A stretch of DNA of 64,000 nt from Paracoccus sp. Z118 (lineage in GTDB: Bacteria > Pseudomonadota > Alphaproteobacteria > Rhodobacterales > Rhodobacteraceae), in NCBI RefSeq assembly GCF_019061185.1, contig NZ_JAHQZU010000009.1, positions 1 to 64,000 on the forward strand. The letters run 5' to 3'. The notes under the pieces were generated by a model. That model was not told where the DNA came from, searched no databases, and saw only the letters and a list, made by a program, of their open reading frames with translations. Of the stretch, positions 8,630-17,434 are shown one piece after another (the first letter of the stretch is position 1; each line of letters opens with the position of its first letter). The translations under genes were made by a program, and so were the position numbers.

Positions 8630-9589
8630 ATGACCAATCTGACCCGGCGCGCATTCCGCGCCGCAGCCTTCGCCGCCGCCATCGCGGCGCTGCCGCTTTC
8701 GGTGCAGGCGCGCGAATTCATCAACGTCCTGACCGGCGGCACTTCGGGCGTCTACTACCCGATGGGCGCGGCGATCTCGGACATCTACGCCAAGAATATG
8801 GAGGATGCGCGCACCCAGGTGCAGGCGACCAAGGCCTCGGTCGAGAACCTGAACCTGCTTCAGCAGGGCAAGGGAGAGATCGGCTTCGCGCTGGGCGATT
8901 CCGTCGAGATGGCGGTCGCCGGCGATCCCGAGGCGGGCTTCACCGCGCCGCTGGACAAGCTGCGCGCCATCGCCGCGATCTATCCGAACTACATCCAGAT
9001 CGTCGCGTCGAAGGAATCCGGCATCACCACGCTGGAAGACCTCAAGGGCAAGCGCCTGTCGGTCGGCGCCGCCAAGTCGGGGACCGAGCTGAACGCGCGC
9101 GCCATCCTCGAAGCCGCAGGCATGACCTACGACGATCTGGAGAAGGTCGAATACCTGCCCTTCGCCGAGTCGGTCGAGCTGATGAAGAACCGCCAGCTTG
9201 ACGCCACCCTGCAATCCGCAGGGCTGGGCGTCGCCTCGCTGAAGGACCTGGCGACCTCGATCCCGATCCAGGTGGTGACGGTCCCCGAGGACGTTTCGGC
9301 CAAGCTGGGCGCGGCCTATATCCCCTCGGTGATCCCGGCGGGCACCTATGACGGGCAGGACGTCGATGTTCCCAGCGTCTCGGTCATCAACATCCTCGTC
9401 ACGCATGAGGATGTCTCGGACGAGACCGCCTATCAGATGACCAAGCTGCTCTACGACAACCTCGACACGCTGAAGGCGGCGCATTCGGCGGCCAACGACA
9501 TCGACCCCGCCAAAGCGACCGAGAACCTGCCGCTGCCGCTGCATCCGGGCGCCGAGCGCTATTACCGCGAGGTCGGCATCCTGCAGTGA
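8630..9589 (+). CDS. TAXI-family TRAP transporter solute-binding protein
   Basis: 319 residues with a signal peptide (about 1-26; the RRAFRAAAF start also resembles a Tat leader) followed by the TAXI signature LTGGTSGVYYPMGAAI. TAXI proteins are periplasmic receptors that work with a single fused membrane protein, and that partner follows 65 bases downstream. Ligands of characterised members include glutamate and other carboxylates; the ligand here is unknown. The ribosome site GGGAGAGA precedes ATG 8630. Confidence 0.92.
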   Translation: MTNLTRRAFRAAAFAAAIAALPLSVQAREFINVLTGGTSGVYYPMGAAISDIYAKNMEDARTQVQATKASVENLNLLQQGKGEIGFALGDSVEMAVAGDPEAGFTAPLDKLRAIAAIYPNYIQIVASKESGITTLEDLKGKRLSVGAAKSGTELNARAILEAAGMTYDDLEKVEYLPFAESVELMKNRQLDATLQSAGLGVASLKDLATSIPIQVVTVPEDVSAKLGAAYIPSVIPAGTYDGQDVDVPSVSVINILVTHEDVSDETAYQMTKLLYDNLDTLKAAHSAANDIDPAKATENLPLPLHPGAERYYREVGILQ

Positions 9590-9654
9590 TGCCGCTGTCA
9601 TGACCCCTCCCCCGGCGCCGATCCGCGCCGGGGACTTCTATTTCCGAGGTCAGC

Positions 9655-11769
9655 ATGTCCCATTCCACCGTTCCCGAGCATCCCGATCCGCAGGGCCAGG
9701 TCGATCTTGGCCTGCATGATCCGCTGGCCGACAGCTTTCCCCACACGCCGCAGGGACGGCTGCTGTTCTGGATCGCGGTTGCGTTCTCGCTGTTCCAGAT
9801 CGCCACGGCGGCGCATCTGGTCGATTTCGCCAGTCAGGTGGTCCGCGCGGTCCACGTCGCATTCCTGCTGCTGCTGACCTTCCCGCTGCTGGCGCTGGCC
9901 CGCAGGCGCGGACCCGCGATGATGGCGCTGGCCTGGGTGCTGGCCGCAGGCGGCGTCGCCGTCGCCGCCTATCAGTCGTGGGAATATACCGAGCTGCTGC
10001 TGCGCGCGGGCACGCCGAACCAGATGGATCTGGTGATGGGCGTCATCAGCATCGCCACGGTGTTCGTCGCCGCATGGTGGCTGATGGGACCGGCGCTGCC
10101 GATCATCGCCGGGCTGTTCCTCGCATACTGCTTCTTCGGCCAATACCTGCCGGGCATGCTGCAGACCCGCGGCTACGACTTCGGCCAGGTGATCGAGCAC
10201 ATGGCCTACGGGACCGAGGGCATCTACGGCATCCCGATCTATGTCAGCTCGACCTATATCTTCCTGTTCATCCTGTTCGGCGCGTTCCTAGAGAAGGCCG
10301 GGATGATCCGGCTGTTCACCGACGTCTCGCTGGGGCTGGTCGGCCACATGCTGGGCGGTCCCGCCAAGGTGGCGGTCATCAGCTCGGCGATGATGGGGAC
10401 GATCTCCGGCTCGGGCGTCGCCAACGTCGTGACCACCGGCCAGTTCACCATCCCGCTGATGAAGCGCTTCGGCTATCGCCCCGCCTTCGCGGGCGGCGTC
10501 GAGGCGACGGCGTCCATGGGCGGGCAGCTGATGCCGCCGGTCATGGGCGCCGTGGCCTTCATCATGGCCGAGACGCTGGGCGTCGCCTATGTCGAGGTCG
10601 TCAAGGCGGCGCTGATCCCGGCGATCCTGTATTTCGGCGCGGCCTTCTGGATGACCCATCTGGAAGCCGGCCGTAAGGGCCTCGTCGGCATGAGCCGGGA
10701 CGAGCTTCCCAGCGCCCGCGCGGCCATCCGGGTCGGCTGGTATCTGCTGCTGCCGCTGGCCGTTCTCGTGTGGCTGCTGTTCTCGGGCTACACGCCGCTT
10801 TACGCGGGCACCGTGGGGCTGGCGCTGACCATCGTGCTGATCCTCGCGGGTTCGATCATCCTCGGCATGCCCGAAGGCGTCATCCGCATCATCCTGTGGG
10901 TGGGGCTGGGCGTCCTCATGGCGGGGCTGTTCAGCCTCGGTCTCAGCACCGCGATCCGCTGGGTCGGCATCACCGTGCTGGCGCTGCTGGCGGTGAACGC
11001 CGTCACCCGCGGCGGCCGCGAAACCCTGTGGAGCGTGATCGAGAGCCTTGCCGAAGGCGCCAAGACCGCGCTGCCGGTGGGCGTCGCCTGCGCGCTGGTC
11101 GGCATCGTGATCGGCACCATGACGCTGACCGGGCTGGCCACCACTTTCGGCAGCTTCATCGTCCAGATCGGCTCGGGCAACCTGTTCCTGTCGCTGGTTC
11201 TGACAATGATCACCTGCATCGTGCTGGGGATGGGGATCCCGACGATCCCGAACTACATCATCACCAGCTCGATCGCCGGTGCGGCCCTGCTGGAACTGGG
11301 CGTGCCGCTGATCGTCAGCCACATGTTCGTGTTCTACTTCGGCATCCTCGCCGACCTGACGCCGCCGGTGGCTCTGGCCTGTTTCGCCGCCGCGCCGATT
11401 GCCAAGGAAGGCGGCCTCAAGATCAGCATCGAGGCGATCAAGATCGCCGCCGCCGGCTTCGTCGTGCCGTTCATGGCCGTCTATACGCCCGCGCTGATGC
11501 TGCAGGACGGGGGGCCGCTGGCAAGCGCCATCGGCTACTGGCCGGCGGTCGCCTATATCGTCGCCAAGGCGGTCATCGCGATGGGGCTGTGGGGGGTCGC
11601 CGTGATCGGCTGGCTGGGCCGCGATCTCAATGTGTTCGAGCGTGGTCTGGCCGTCGCCGCCGCCTTCACCCTCGTCGCGGCGGGTCCGGTCACCGACACC
11701 ATAGGCGGGGTGCTGGTCGTGGCCTTCGCCGCGCTCTGGTTCGCCCGCCGCCCGCGCGCGGTCGCATGA
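9655..11769 (+). CDS. Fused TRAP permease (4TM-12TM, TAXI type)
   Basis: 704 residues. An N-terminal DctQ-like part (about residues 1-180) is fused to a DctM-like part. Conserved elements include SSAMMGTISGSGVANVVTTG, the GGQLMPPVMGAVAF loop and LADLTPPVALACFAAAPIA near the end. It is the transport subunit partnering the TAXI binding protein. Its TGA overlaps the start of a DUF1850 protein, a usual companion of this permease family. The hydrophilic leader before the first helix is about 45 residues. Confidence 0.92.
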   Translation: MSHSTVPEHPDPQGQVDLGLHDPLADSFPHTPQGRLLFWIAVAFSLFQIATAAHLVDFASQVVRAVHVAFLLLLTFPLLALARRRGPAMMALAWVLAAGGVAVAAYQSWEYTELLLRAGTPNQMDLVMGVISIATVFVAAWWLMGPALPIIAGLFLAYCFFGQYLPGMLQTRGYDFGQVIEHMAYGTEGIYGIPIYVSSTYIFLFILFGAFLEKAGMIRLFTDVSLGLVGHMLGGPAKVAVISSAMMGTISGSGVANVVTTGQFTIPLMKRFGYRPAFAGGVEATASMGGQLMPPVMGAVAFIMAETLGVAYVEVVKAALIPAILYFGAAFWMTHLEAGRKGLVGMSRDELPSARAAIRVGWYLLLPLAVLVWLLFSGYTPLYAGTVGLALTIVLILAGSIILGMPEGVIRIILWVGLGVLMAGLFSLGLSTAIRWVGITVLALLAVNAVTRGGRETLWSVIESLAEGAKTALPVGVACALVGIVIGTMTLTGLATTFGSFIVQIGSGNLFLSLVLTMITCIVLGMGIPTIPNYIITSSIAGAALLELGVPLIVSHMFVFYFGILADLTPPVALACFAAAPIAKEGGLKISIEAIKIAAAGFVVPFMAVYTPALMLQDGGPLASAIGYWPAVAYIVAKAVIAMGLWGVAVIGWLGRDLNVFERGLAVAAAFTLVAAGPVTDTIGGVLVVAFAALWFARRPRAVA

Positions 11770-12137
11770 GCGGCTGCCTGATGGCGGGGGCAATCGCCCT
11801 TGCCGTCAGCCAGGGTTTCACGCTCGGCTGGACCCATTCGGTCGAACGGGTCGGGTGGGTCGAGGAATGGCAGATCGACGACGGCCGCCTGCATCTGACG
11901 CAGGCGGCCGTTCGCGGTTCCGGCGCGGGGATGGAGCCGGGCGAAGGCGCGGTGCTGAAGGACGGCTGGTGGGTCTGGTCGCCCGGCATCTCGGTCCCGT
12001 CGCTGTCGCTGGCGGCCTCGGGCGCGACGGGGCAGGGGTGGCGGCTCTGCACTGACAGCGGCTGCCGGATCATCGGCGCCGAGCCCGGCGCGCCGTTGCT
12101 GCTGACCCCCTGCGCGAAAGGCGTCGCGGGGGAGTGA
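11766..12137 (+). CDS. DUF1850 protein linked to TAXI-TRAP transporter
   Basis: 123 residues with a short hydrophobic N-terminus (signal or anchor) and a family-typical FTLGWTHSVERVGWVEEW stretch, then GAGMEPGEGA and the WWVWSPGI region. DUF1850 proteins are encoded next to fused TRAP permeases; their role is unknown. The ATG overlaps the permease stop (ATGA), indicating translational coupling. Two cysteines near residues 97 and 102 and one near the C-terminus are visible. Confidence 0.82.
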   Translation: MSGCLMAGAIALAVSQGFTLGWTHSVERVGWVEEWQIDDGRLHLTQAAVRGSGAGMEPGEGAVLKDGWWVWSPGISVPSLSLAASGATGQGWRLCTDSGCRIIGAEPGAPLLLTPCAKGVAGE

Positions 12138-12341
12138 TGGGGCGCATGGCGAAAGCAGGGGGGCCGCCGTGCCCGAGGTCGATTTGCGCTGCATCTGCCG
12201 TGTGTCGGCCCGGCAGATAATCTGTTTCGCGGGGCTGCGGCGGCGGTATTGCGGACACGGGGGGCGGATCATCCCGCCAGCCGCTCCGAACCTCGCATCG
12301 CCTCAGCCCTGCTGGCGAAGCTCGCGGAAGAAGGGGACGAA

Positions 12342-13535
12342 ATGACCGAACGTGACGTGATCCTGACCATGAACGCGGGCTCCTCGACGGTGAAGCTCGG
12401 GTTCTTCGCCATCGAGGGCGCGCAGGCCCGGCGGCTCGCGAGCGCCTCCATCGACTTCCGCGTCGATCCGCTGGAGGTGCGGCTGAAGAAGGACGGCGCG
12501 CGCACGGCGCAGGCATTGCCCGCGGCAAATCCCGGCGACATGATCTCGGTCCTCCGGCCCGCCTTCCGGTGGCTGGGGCAGCACCTGCCGCTGGACCGGA
12601 TCGCCGCCGTCGGCCACCGGGTTGTGCATGGCGGCGAGATCTTCACCGGCCCGGCGCTGATCGACGATGAAACCCTCAGCCGGATGCGCGACCTTTCGGT
12701 GCTGGCCCCCCTGCACCAGCCGCAAAGCCTGAGCCTGATCGACGCCGTGCGGCAATTGCGGCCCGGCTTCCGGCAGACCGCCTCGTTCGACACCGCCTTC
12801 CACACGACGCAGGACCCGCTGAACCGCCGTTTCGCCATTCCCCGCGCGCTGCACGATCAGGGGATCAAGCGCTACGGCTTCCACGGGCTGTCCTATCAGC
12901 ATATCGCCGGGGCCCTGGCGGGCGCGGGGATCGCGCCGGGGGCGAAGGTGGTCGCCGCGCATCTGGGCAGCGGCGCGAGCCTCTGCGCCATCTCGGACGG
13001 GATCAGCCGCGACGGGTCGATGGGTTTCTCCACCCTCGACGGGGTGCCGATGGGCACCCGCTGCGGCGCGCTGGACCCCGGCGTCATCCTGCATCTGACG
13101 GGGCGGATGGGCTGGGAGCCGGGCCGGGTCGAGACGCTGCTCTACCGCGAAAGCGGGCTTCTGGGCATGTCCGGCATCGACGCGGATTCGCGTGAATTGC
13201 TGGAAAGCGACCGTCCCGAGGCCGCCGAGGCGCTCGGCGTCTTCACCCGCCGCATCGCGGGCGAGGTCGCGCGGCTCGCCACCTCCATGGGCGGCCTCGA
13301 CGCGGTGGTCTTCACCGCCGGCATCGGCGAGAACCAACCCCGCATCCGCCAGATGGTCTGCGAGCGGCTGGCATGGCTGGGGCTGGAGCTAGACCCGGCC
13401 GCCAACCTGGCGAACGCCACGCGGATCAGCACGCCGGACGCGCGGGTCGGCGCCTATGTCATCCCGACCGACGAGGAACAGGTGATCGCCGACGAGGCGC
13501 TGCGGGTGCTGAGCAGGGCGGCCATCCCGGGCTGA
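12342..13535 (+). CDS. ackA: Acetate/propionate kinase
   Basis: 397 residues, the normal AckA length. Motifs: NAGSSTVK at the N-terminus (ATP/phosphate), GHRVVHGG, the SFDTAFH and RYGFHG elements around the active site, HLGSGAS, and FTAGIGEN near the C-terminus. It interconverts acetyl-phosphate plus ADP with acetate plus ATP. ATG 12342 follows GGAAGAAGGGG; the frame is open upstream but without family similarity. It stands alone: no phosphotransacetylase or phosphoketolase lies next to it. It is convergent with the hydratase gene, 21 bases apart. Confidence 0.93.
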   Translation: MTERDVILTMNAGSSTVKLGFFAIEGAQARRLASASIDFRVDPLEVRLKKDGARTAQALPAANPGDMISVLRPAFRWLGQHLPLDRIAAVGHRVVHGGEIFTGPALIDDETLSRMRDLSVLAPLHQPQSLSLIDAVRQLRPGFRQTASFDTAFHTTQDPLNRRFAIPRALHDQGIKRYGFHGLSYQHIAGALAGAGIAPGAKVVAAHLGSGASLCAISDGISRDGSMGFSTLDGVPMGTRCGALDPGVILHLTGRMGWEPGRVETLLYRESGLLGMSGIDADSRELLESDRPEAAEALGVFTRRIAGEVARLATSMGGLDAVVFTAGIGENQPRIRQMVCERLAWLGLELDPAANLANATRISTPDARVGAYVIPTDEEQVIADEALRVLSRAAIPG

Positions 13536-13556
13536 CATGGCGGGATGGCGCGGCCC

Positions 13557-14357
13557 TCACTGGCCGGAGTAGCGCGGCGCTCTCTTGTCGAGAAGGGCGT
13601 CCACGGCCTCTCCATGGTCCTTCGTATGCTGGATGATCGCCTGGAAGCTGGCAGCCAGATCCAGCGCCGATTCCAGTGGCAGCCCCGGTGATTGCCTGAG
13701 AAGCCGCTTGTTCAGCCTGATGCTTTTCGGTGGAAACGCGGTGATCTGCTCGGCCAGCGACAGGGCGGTCGGCAGAAGCGCGTCGGGTTCGGCCACATGC
13801 GTCACGAGACCCCAGTCGAGCGCCTGCTGCGCGTCGAGCGTCCTGCACGTCAACGCCAGTTCGATCGCCTTGGCGTAGCCCACCACGCGCGGCAGATACC
13901 ACGCGCCGCCGTCACCGGACACCAGACCGACGCGCAGGAAGCTCTCGGCGAAGCGCGCGTTGGTCGAGGCGACGCGGATGTCGCACATGGTGGCGAGGTC
14001 CATCCCCGCGCCGATGGCATGGCCGTTGACCGCCGCGATGGCGGGCACGTCGAGCCGGTCGAACAGGCGCGGGAGCCGCTGGATATGGTTGCGGTAAGCC
14101 TCCTGCATCTCCAGCGGGGTGCCGGTGAACATGGGGTGGTCGCCGCCCCGCATGTCCTTGACGTTTCCGCCCGAGCTGAAGGCGTCGCCGTTGCCGGTCA
14201 GGACGATGCAGCCGAGGCTCGCATCGGCATTGGCGCTGCCGAGAAATTCCGCCAGCGCGTCGATCACGTCACCGGACAGCGCGTTGCGGGTGTCGGGCCG
14301 GTCGAGCGTCAGGATGGCGACCGCGCCCCTGCGCTCGATCTGGACGGCGTCGTTCAT
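13557..14357 (-). CDS. Enoyl-CoA hydratase/isomerase (crotonase family)
   Basis: 266 residues. Crotonase features: TLDRPDTRNALS near the N-terminus, the oxyanion-hole stretch GDAFSSGGNVKDM, and AVNGHAIGAGMDLATMCDIR with a glycine pair forming the second oxyanion hole; the usual catalytic glutamate position carries RVGLVSGDGG, giving D rather than E in part of the site. It likely hydrates or isomerises an enoyl-CoA. It is the last gene of a minus-strand operon after two acyl-CoA dehydrogenase genes and overlaps the preceding one by four bases. Substrate unknown. Confidence 0.88.
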   Translation of the reverse strand: MNDAVQIERRGAVAILTLDRPDTRNALSGDVIDALAEFLGSANADASLGCIVLTGNGDAFSSGGNVKDMRGGDHPMFTGTPLEMQEAYRNHIQRLPRLFDRLDVPAIAAVNGHAIGAGMDLATMCDIRVASTNARFAESFLRVGLVSGDGGAWYLPRVVGYAKAIELALTCRTLDAQQALDWGLVTHVAEPDALLPTALSLAEQITAFPPKSIRLNKRLLRQSPGLPLESALDLAASFQAIIQHTKDHGEAVDALLDKRAPRYSGQ

Positions 14358-15256
14358 GCGGAGTTCCTTCTCTCGTCGACGATGCAGGACCAGAGGCCGT
14401 CGGGATCGCCGCAGCCCGCGCGGCCGATGGCGAGATCGCAATCGGCCTGCCGGCCCCAGTCGTCGCGCCAGGCCCACAGGCGGCGGGTGTAACGGTGCAG
14501 CTCATGCTCTTGGGTGAAGCCGATGGCGCCGAACAGCTGATGGGCCGTTGCGGCGATCACCGTCGCGGCGTGCCCGGCCTGCGCTTTCGCCGACAGCCGC
14601 AGCAGATCGCTGCCCCGGCCCTCATCCTCGGCCTCCAGCGCCGCGGCCAGCGCCGCTTCCGTGACCGCCAGCTCGCTCGCCGCTTCCGCGAGCTTGTGCT
14701 GAATGGCCTGGAACTTCACCAGCGGCCGCCCGAACTGGACGCGCGTATTGGCATAATCCGCAGTGATCTCCACCACGCGGGCCATCGCGCCCGTCATCAT
14801 CGCTGCGGTGAGCAGCATGCCCTTTGCGGCGATGTGGGGTGGCAGCGGAGCCTCGGTGCCGCCGATGAGCAGCGCGGGCATCTGCGGCAGCGGCAGGACC
14901 GACTTTCTCTCGCGGTCTGATGTGCCGGCGGCTCCTGCACGCGAGGGGGGTGCGAATGAAACGGAGGCCGGAGAACCGCCTTCCGCCGCGGGGTCGATCA
15001 GCGGCAGAAGCAGCGTCTCGACGATCGGCACCGGCGCGGCATGCCATCCGCAGCGCCATGCCACGGTCGCCGCTTCGGCGAGGGTGCCGCCCAGTCCTCC
15101 GCTTTCCTCGGGCACCAGCACGAGGTGAAGCCCCGCCTCCGTCATCTCGGCGCGGAGGGTATCGGGCAGGGCGGGATCGGCATGTGCCGCCGGTTCGGAC
15201 AGCCGCCTGCCGAGAAGCCGGTCCAGCGTGTCGTCGAGCATTCGTGTCTGGCTCAT
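14354..15256 (-). CDS. Short acyl-CoA dehydrogenase-like subunit
   Basis: 300 residues, about 80 shorter than a normal acyl-CoA dehydrogenase. The N-terminal helical part (LVLVPEESGGLGG) and the C-terminal bundle (YANTRVQFGRPLVKFQ, FGAIGFTQEHELHRY) are present. The middle beta domain that holds the flavin is reduced to about 45 residues and lacks the usual TEP/SEP flavin motif. Such short members are known to pair with a full-length partner as heteromeric dehydrogenases, and a full-length partner overlaps it by four bases upstream. Likely non-independent subunit; substrate unknown. Confidence 0.8.
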   Translation of the reverse strand: MSQTRMLDDTLDRLLGRRLSEPAAHADPALPDTLRAEMTEAGLHLVLVPEESGGLGGTLAEAATVAWRCGWHAAPVPIVETLLLPLIDPAAEGGSPASVSFAPPSRAGAAGTSDRERKSVLPLPQMPALLIGGTEAPLPPHIAAKGMLLTAAMMTGAMARVVEITADYANTRVQFGRPLVKFQAIQHKLAEAASELAVTEAALAAALEAEDEGRGSDLLRLSAKAQAGHAATVIAATAHQLFGAIGFTQEHELHRYTRRLWAWRDDWGRQADCDLAIGRAGCGDPDGLWSCIVDERRNSA

Positions 15257-16416
15257 CGCAGACCCATCTCCCGTGCAATGATTCCCTTGAGGATTTCGCG
15301 CGTGCCACCCCGCAGGCTGAAGCTCGGCGCGCTGAGGATGGCGGTTGCCAGCGCGCCGCGGGTTGCCTCGCCTTCGTCGAAAGGGCGGATGTCCAGAATG
15401 CGGCGGGCGACCTCGGGGATCTCCTGCTCCAGCGCGGTGCCGAGATCCTTCATGATCGGCGCCAGTGCCCCGACAGTCCGGCCCGCGGCGAGCCGGCGGT
15501 TGATGAGCAGCGACAATTGCCGGATCGCCGTCAGCCGCCCGGTCAGGCGGCCGATCTCCATCGCCGCGAAGCGGTCGGGATCGCGGCCCGCCAGCTCGGC
15601 CATCACGGACAGCAGCCCGAAGGTGGACAGGAACCGGTCTGGGCCGCTGCGCTCGAAGGCGAGTTCCTCGTTGACGAGCTTCCAGCCGTCGCCCTCGGCC
15701 CCAAGCAGGTGATCCTCGGGAACGAACGCGCCGTCGAAGGTGATTTCGTTCAACTCATCCTCGCCGCGCAGGTCGCGCAGGGGCCGGACGGTGATGCCGT
15801 CGCCGCGCATGGGAACAACGAGCTGCGACAGCCCGGCGTAACGATCCTCCGTGCCCGGCGCGGTGCGGCACAGCGCGATGACGTAGTCCGCATGCTGGGC
15901 GTTGGTGGTCCAGACCTTGCGGCCGTAGACCCGATAGCCGCCGTCCACCTTGTCGGCGCGGGTGCGGATGGAGGACAGGTCCGAGCCGCTGTCGGGCTCG
16001 CTCATGCCGATGCCGATGGTGCATTCGCCGGCTGCGATGCGGGGCAGGATGGCGCGCTTCACCGCATCCGTGCCGTTCCGCATGATCTGCGGTCCGCTCT
16101 GCCGGTCGGCGATCCAGTGGGCGCCCTGCGGCGCGCCGACGGCCAGAAGCTCCTCGCAGACGACGTAGCGCTCGAAAAGCGAGCGTTCGTGGCCGCCGAA
16201 CGCGCGGGGCCAGGTCATGGCGATGTAGCCGGCCGCCGCGCAGCTGCGCGAGAAGTCGCGGTCGAAGGTCGTCCAGGTCTGGCGTCCGGGCCGGATCGTG
16301 CCGCGTTCGATCTCGCCGCGCACGAAGCCGCGGACTTCGGCGCGCAGGGCGGCCTCGTCGATGACCGGGCGCGGGGCTTCCTCGTCGAAGCGGGGGAACA
16401 GATGGGTCAGGCTCAT
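15253..16416 (-). CDS. Acyl-CoA dehydrogenase, full-length partner
   Basis: 387 residues with the standard three domains: an N-terminal helical domain, a middle domain with GIGMSEPDSGSDLSSIRTRA and KVWTTNAQHADY (flavin contacts), and a C-terminal bundle ending SLRGGTREILKGIIARE. It introduces a double bond into an acyl-CoA and passes electrons to ETF. ATG 16416 overlaps the IclR gene stop by four bases; a longer open frame upstream is a shadow of that gene. With the short partner downstream it probably forms one heteromeric enzyme. Confidence 0.88.
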   Translation of the reverse strand: MSLTHLFPRFDEEAPRPVIDEAALRAEVRGFVRGEIERGTIRPGRQTWTTFDRDFSRSCAAAGYIAMTWPRAFGGHERSLFERYVVCEELLAVGAPQGAHWIADRQSGPQIMRNGTDAVKRAILPRIAAGECTIGIGMSEPDSGSDLSSIRTRADKVDGGYRVYGRKVWTTNAQHADYVIALCRTAPGTEDRYAGLSQLVVPMRGDGITVRPLRDLRGEDELNEITFDGAFVPEDHLLGAEGDGWKLVNEELAFERSGPDRFLSTFGLLSVMAELAGRDPDRFAAMEIGRLTGRLTAIRQLSLLINRRLAAGRTVGALAPIMKDLGTALEQEIPEVARRILDIRPFDEGEATRGALATAILSAPSFSLRGGTREILKGIIAREMGLR

Positions 16417-17270
16417 CGGCGCTGCCTTGCCTTCGCGGGGGTGCTCATGTTTCCTCCTCTCTCCGGGTCGGCCGTCGCCCCATCGCTCAGCAGGCGGTGG
16501 AGGTTCGGCACCTGCTTGCGGAAATAATCGTCTCCGAAATGGCGGGCGACGGCGCGGTGGATTTCCTCGGCGGTCTCGTCCATCCGCCCCTCGATGCGGA
16601 ACAGCGGCCCGGCGACGGTGGCCGAAAAGATCCTTCCGCCCAGGACCAGCGGGACCGAAACGCCGCCGAGGTCGGGGCTGAAGGCCGAGGCGCTGCGGAA
16701 CGAGCCGCGCCGCAGGGACGCGGCGATGCTCTGCTCCACCTCCTCCACGCTGAGCGGGGTGCCGGAACCGAAGCGCTCGAACACGGCCTTGCGCAGGATC
16801 GCGGCGGTCTGCGTCGCGCTCATCTGGCTCATGATGGCCTGACCCGACGCGGTGCCATGAATGGGCACCCGCTTGCCCGGCTCGGCCGTGTAACGCACCG
16901 CGTGGGCCGACGGGACCACCGCCAGAAGCACCGCGTGCTGGCCGCTCGGCGCGGCGATCCATGTCGTCTCGCCGGACCAGTCGGCAAGATCGCGAATCAG
17001 GGCAAGCGCGGCCTGCGGCAAGGGTTCCGCGCTCGCGACATCCTGCGCGAGGGCGAGCCAGCGGCCGGTCGGATAATAGCCGCCGCGCGGCTTCGGCTCG
17101 TAGAGGAAGCCGCGTTCCACCAGCGTCTGGATCAGGTTGAACGTGCTGGACCGGGGCCAGCCGAAATGGGCGGAGAGTTCCGCGAGGCTCGCGGATTTCT
17201 GCTCGCGGGCGAAATACTCCAGCAGATCAAGGACGTTGGCGGCCTGCTTCACCAGCATGGCGCGCTCCAT
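16413..17270 (-). CDS. IclR-family transcriptional regulator
   Basis: 285 residues. N-terminal winged helix-turn-helix (SLAELSAHFGWPRSSTFNLI) followed by a GAF-like effector domain containing RVPIHGTASGQAIMSQM, typical of IclR. It is the first gene of the minus-strand acyl-CoA dehydrogenase operon and is divergent from a CoA-transferase operon, so it probably controls both from the 164-base region between them. The C-terminal 25 residues are charged and poorly conserved. Effector unknown; an acyl-CoA precursor or dicarboxylate is plausible. Confidence 0.9.
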   Translation of the reverse strand: MERAMLVKQAANVLDLLEYFAREQKSASLAELSAHFGWPRSSTFNLIQTLVERGFLYEPKPRGGYYPTGRWLALAQDVASAEPLPQAALALIRDLADWSGETTWIAAPSGQHAVLLAVVPSAHAVRYTAEPGKRVPIHGTASGQAIMSQMSATQTAAILRKAVFERFGSGTPLSVEEVEQSIAASLRRGSFRSASAFSPDLGGVSVPLVLGGRIFSATVAGPLFRIEGRMDETAEEIHRAVARHFGDDYFRKQVPNLHRLLSDGATADPERGGNMSTPAKARQRR

Positions 17271-17434
17271 CGATGTTTACGGTCCATGTGTGTGGACATG
17301 CTGCCCTCGAATTCCGTCAGTGTGCGATCTGGTAGTTGACATCAGGCATAGTCCGTCGAGTATGTTCATGGCAAGGGACATGATGTCTCTATATGTGGAC
17401 AATGCAGCCGGGATTTCCGGTGGGAGGAAATGCC
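17271..17434. promoter_or_regulatory. Divergent control region with candidate IclR operators
   Basis: Between the IclR gene and the CoA-transferase gene. GTCCA (17282-17286) and TGGAC (17293-17297) form an inverted repeat; GACAT-G-ATGTC (17377-17387) is a second perfect one. A TTGACA box at 17336-17341 with TATGTT at 17361-17366 (19-base spacer) could be the plus-strand promoter. GGACA recurs at 17294, 17376 and 17397. The ribosome site GGGAGGAA is at 17422-17429. Confidence 0.5.
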
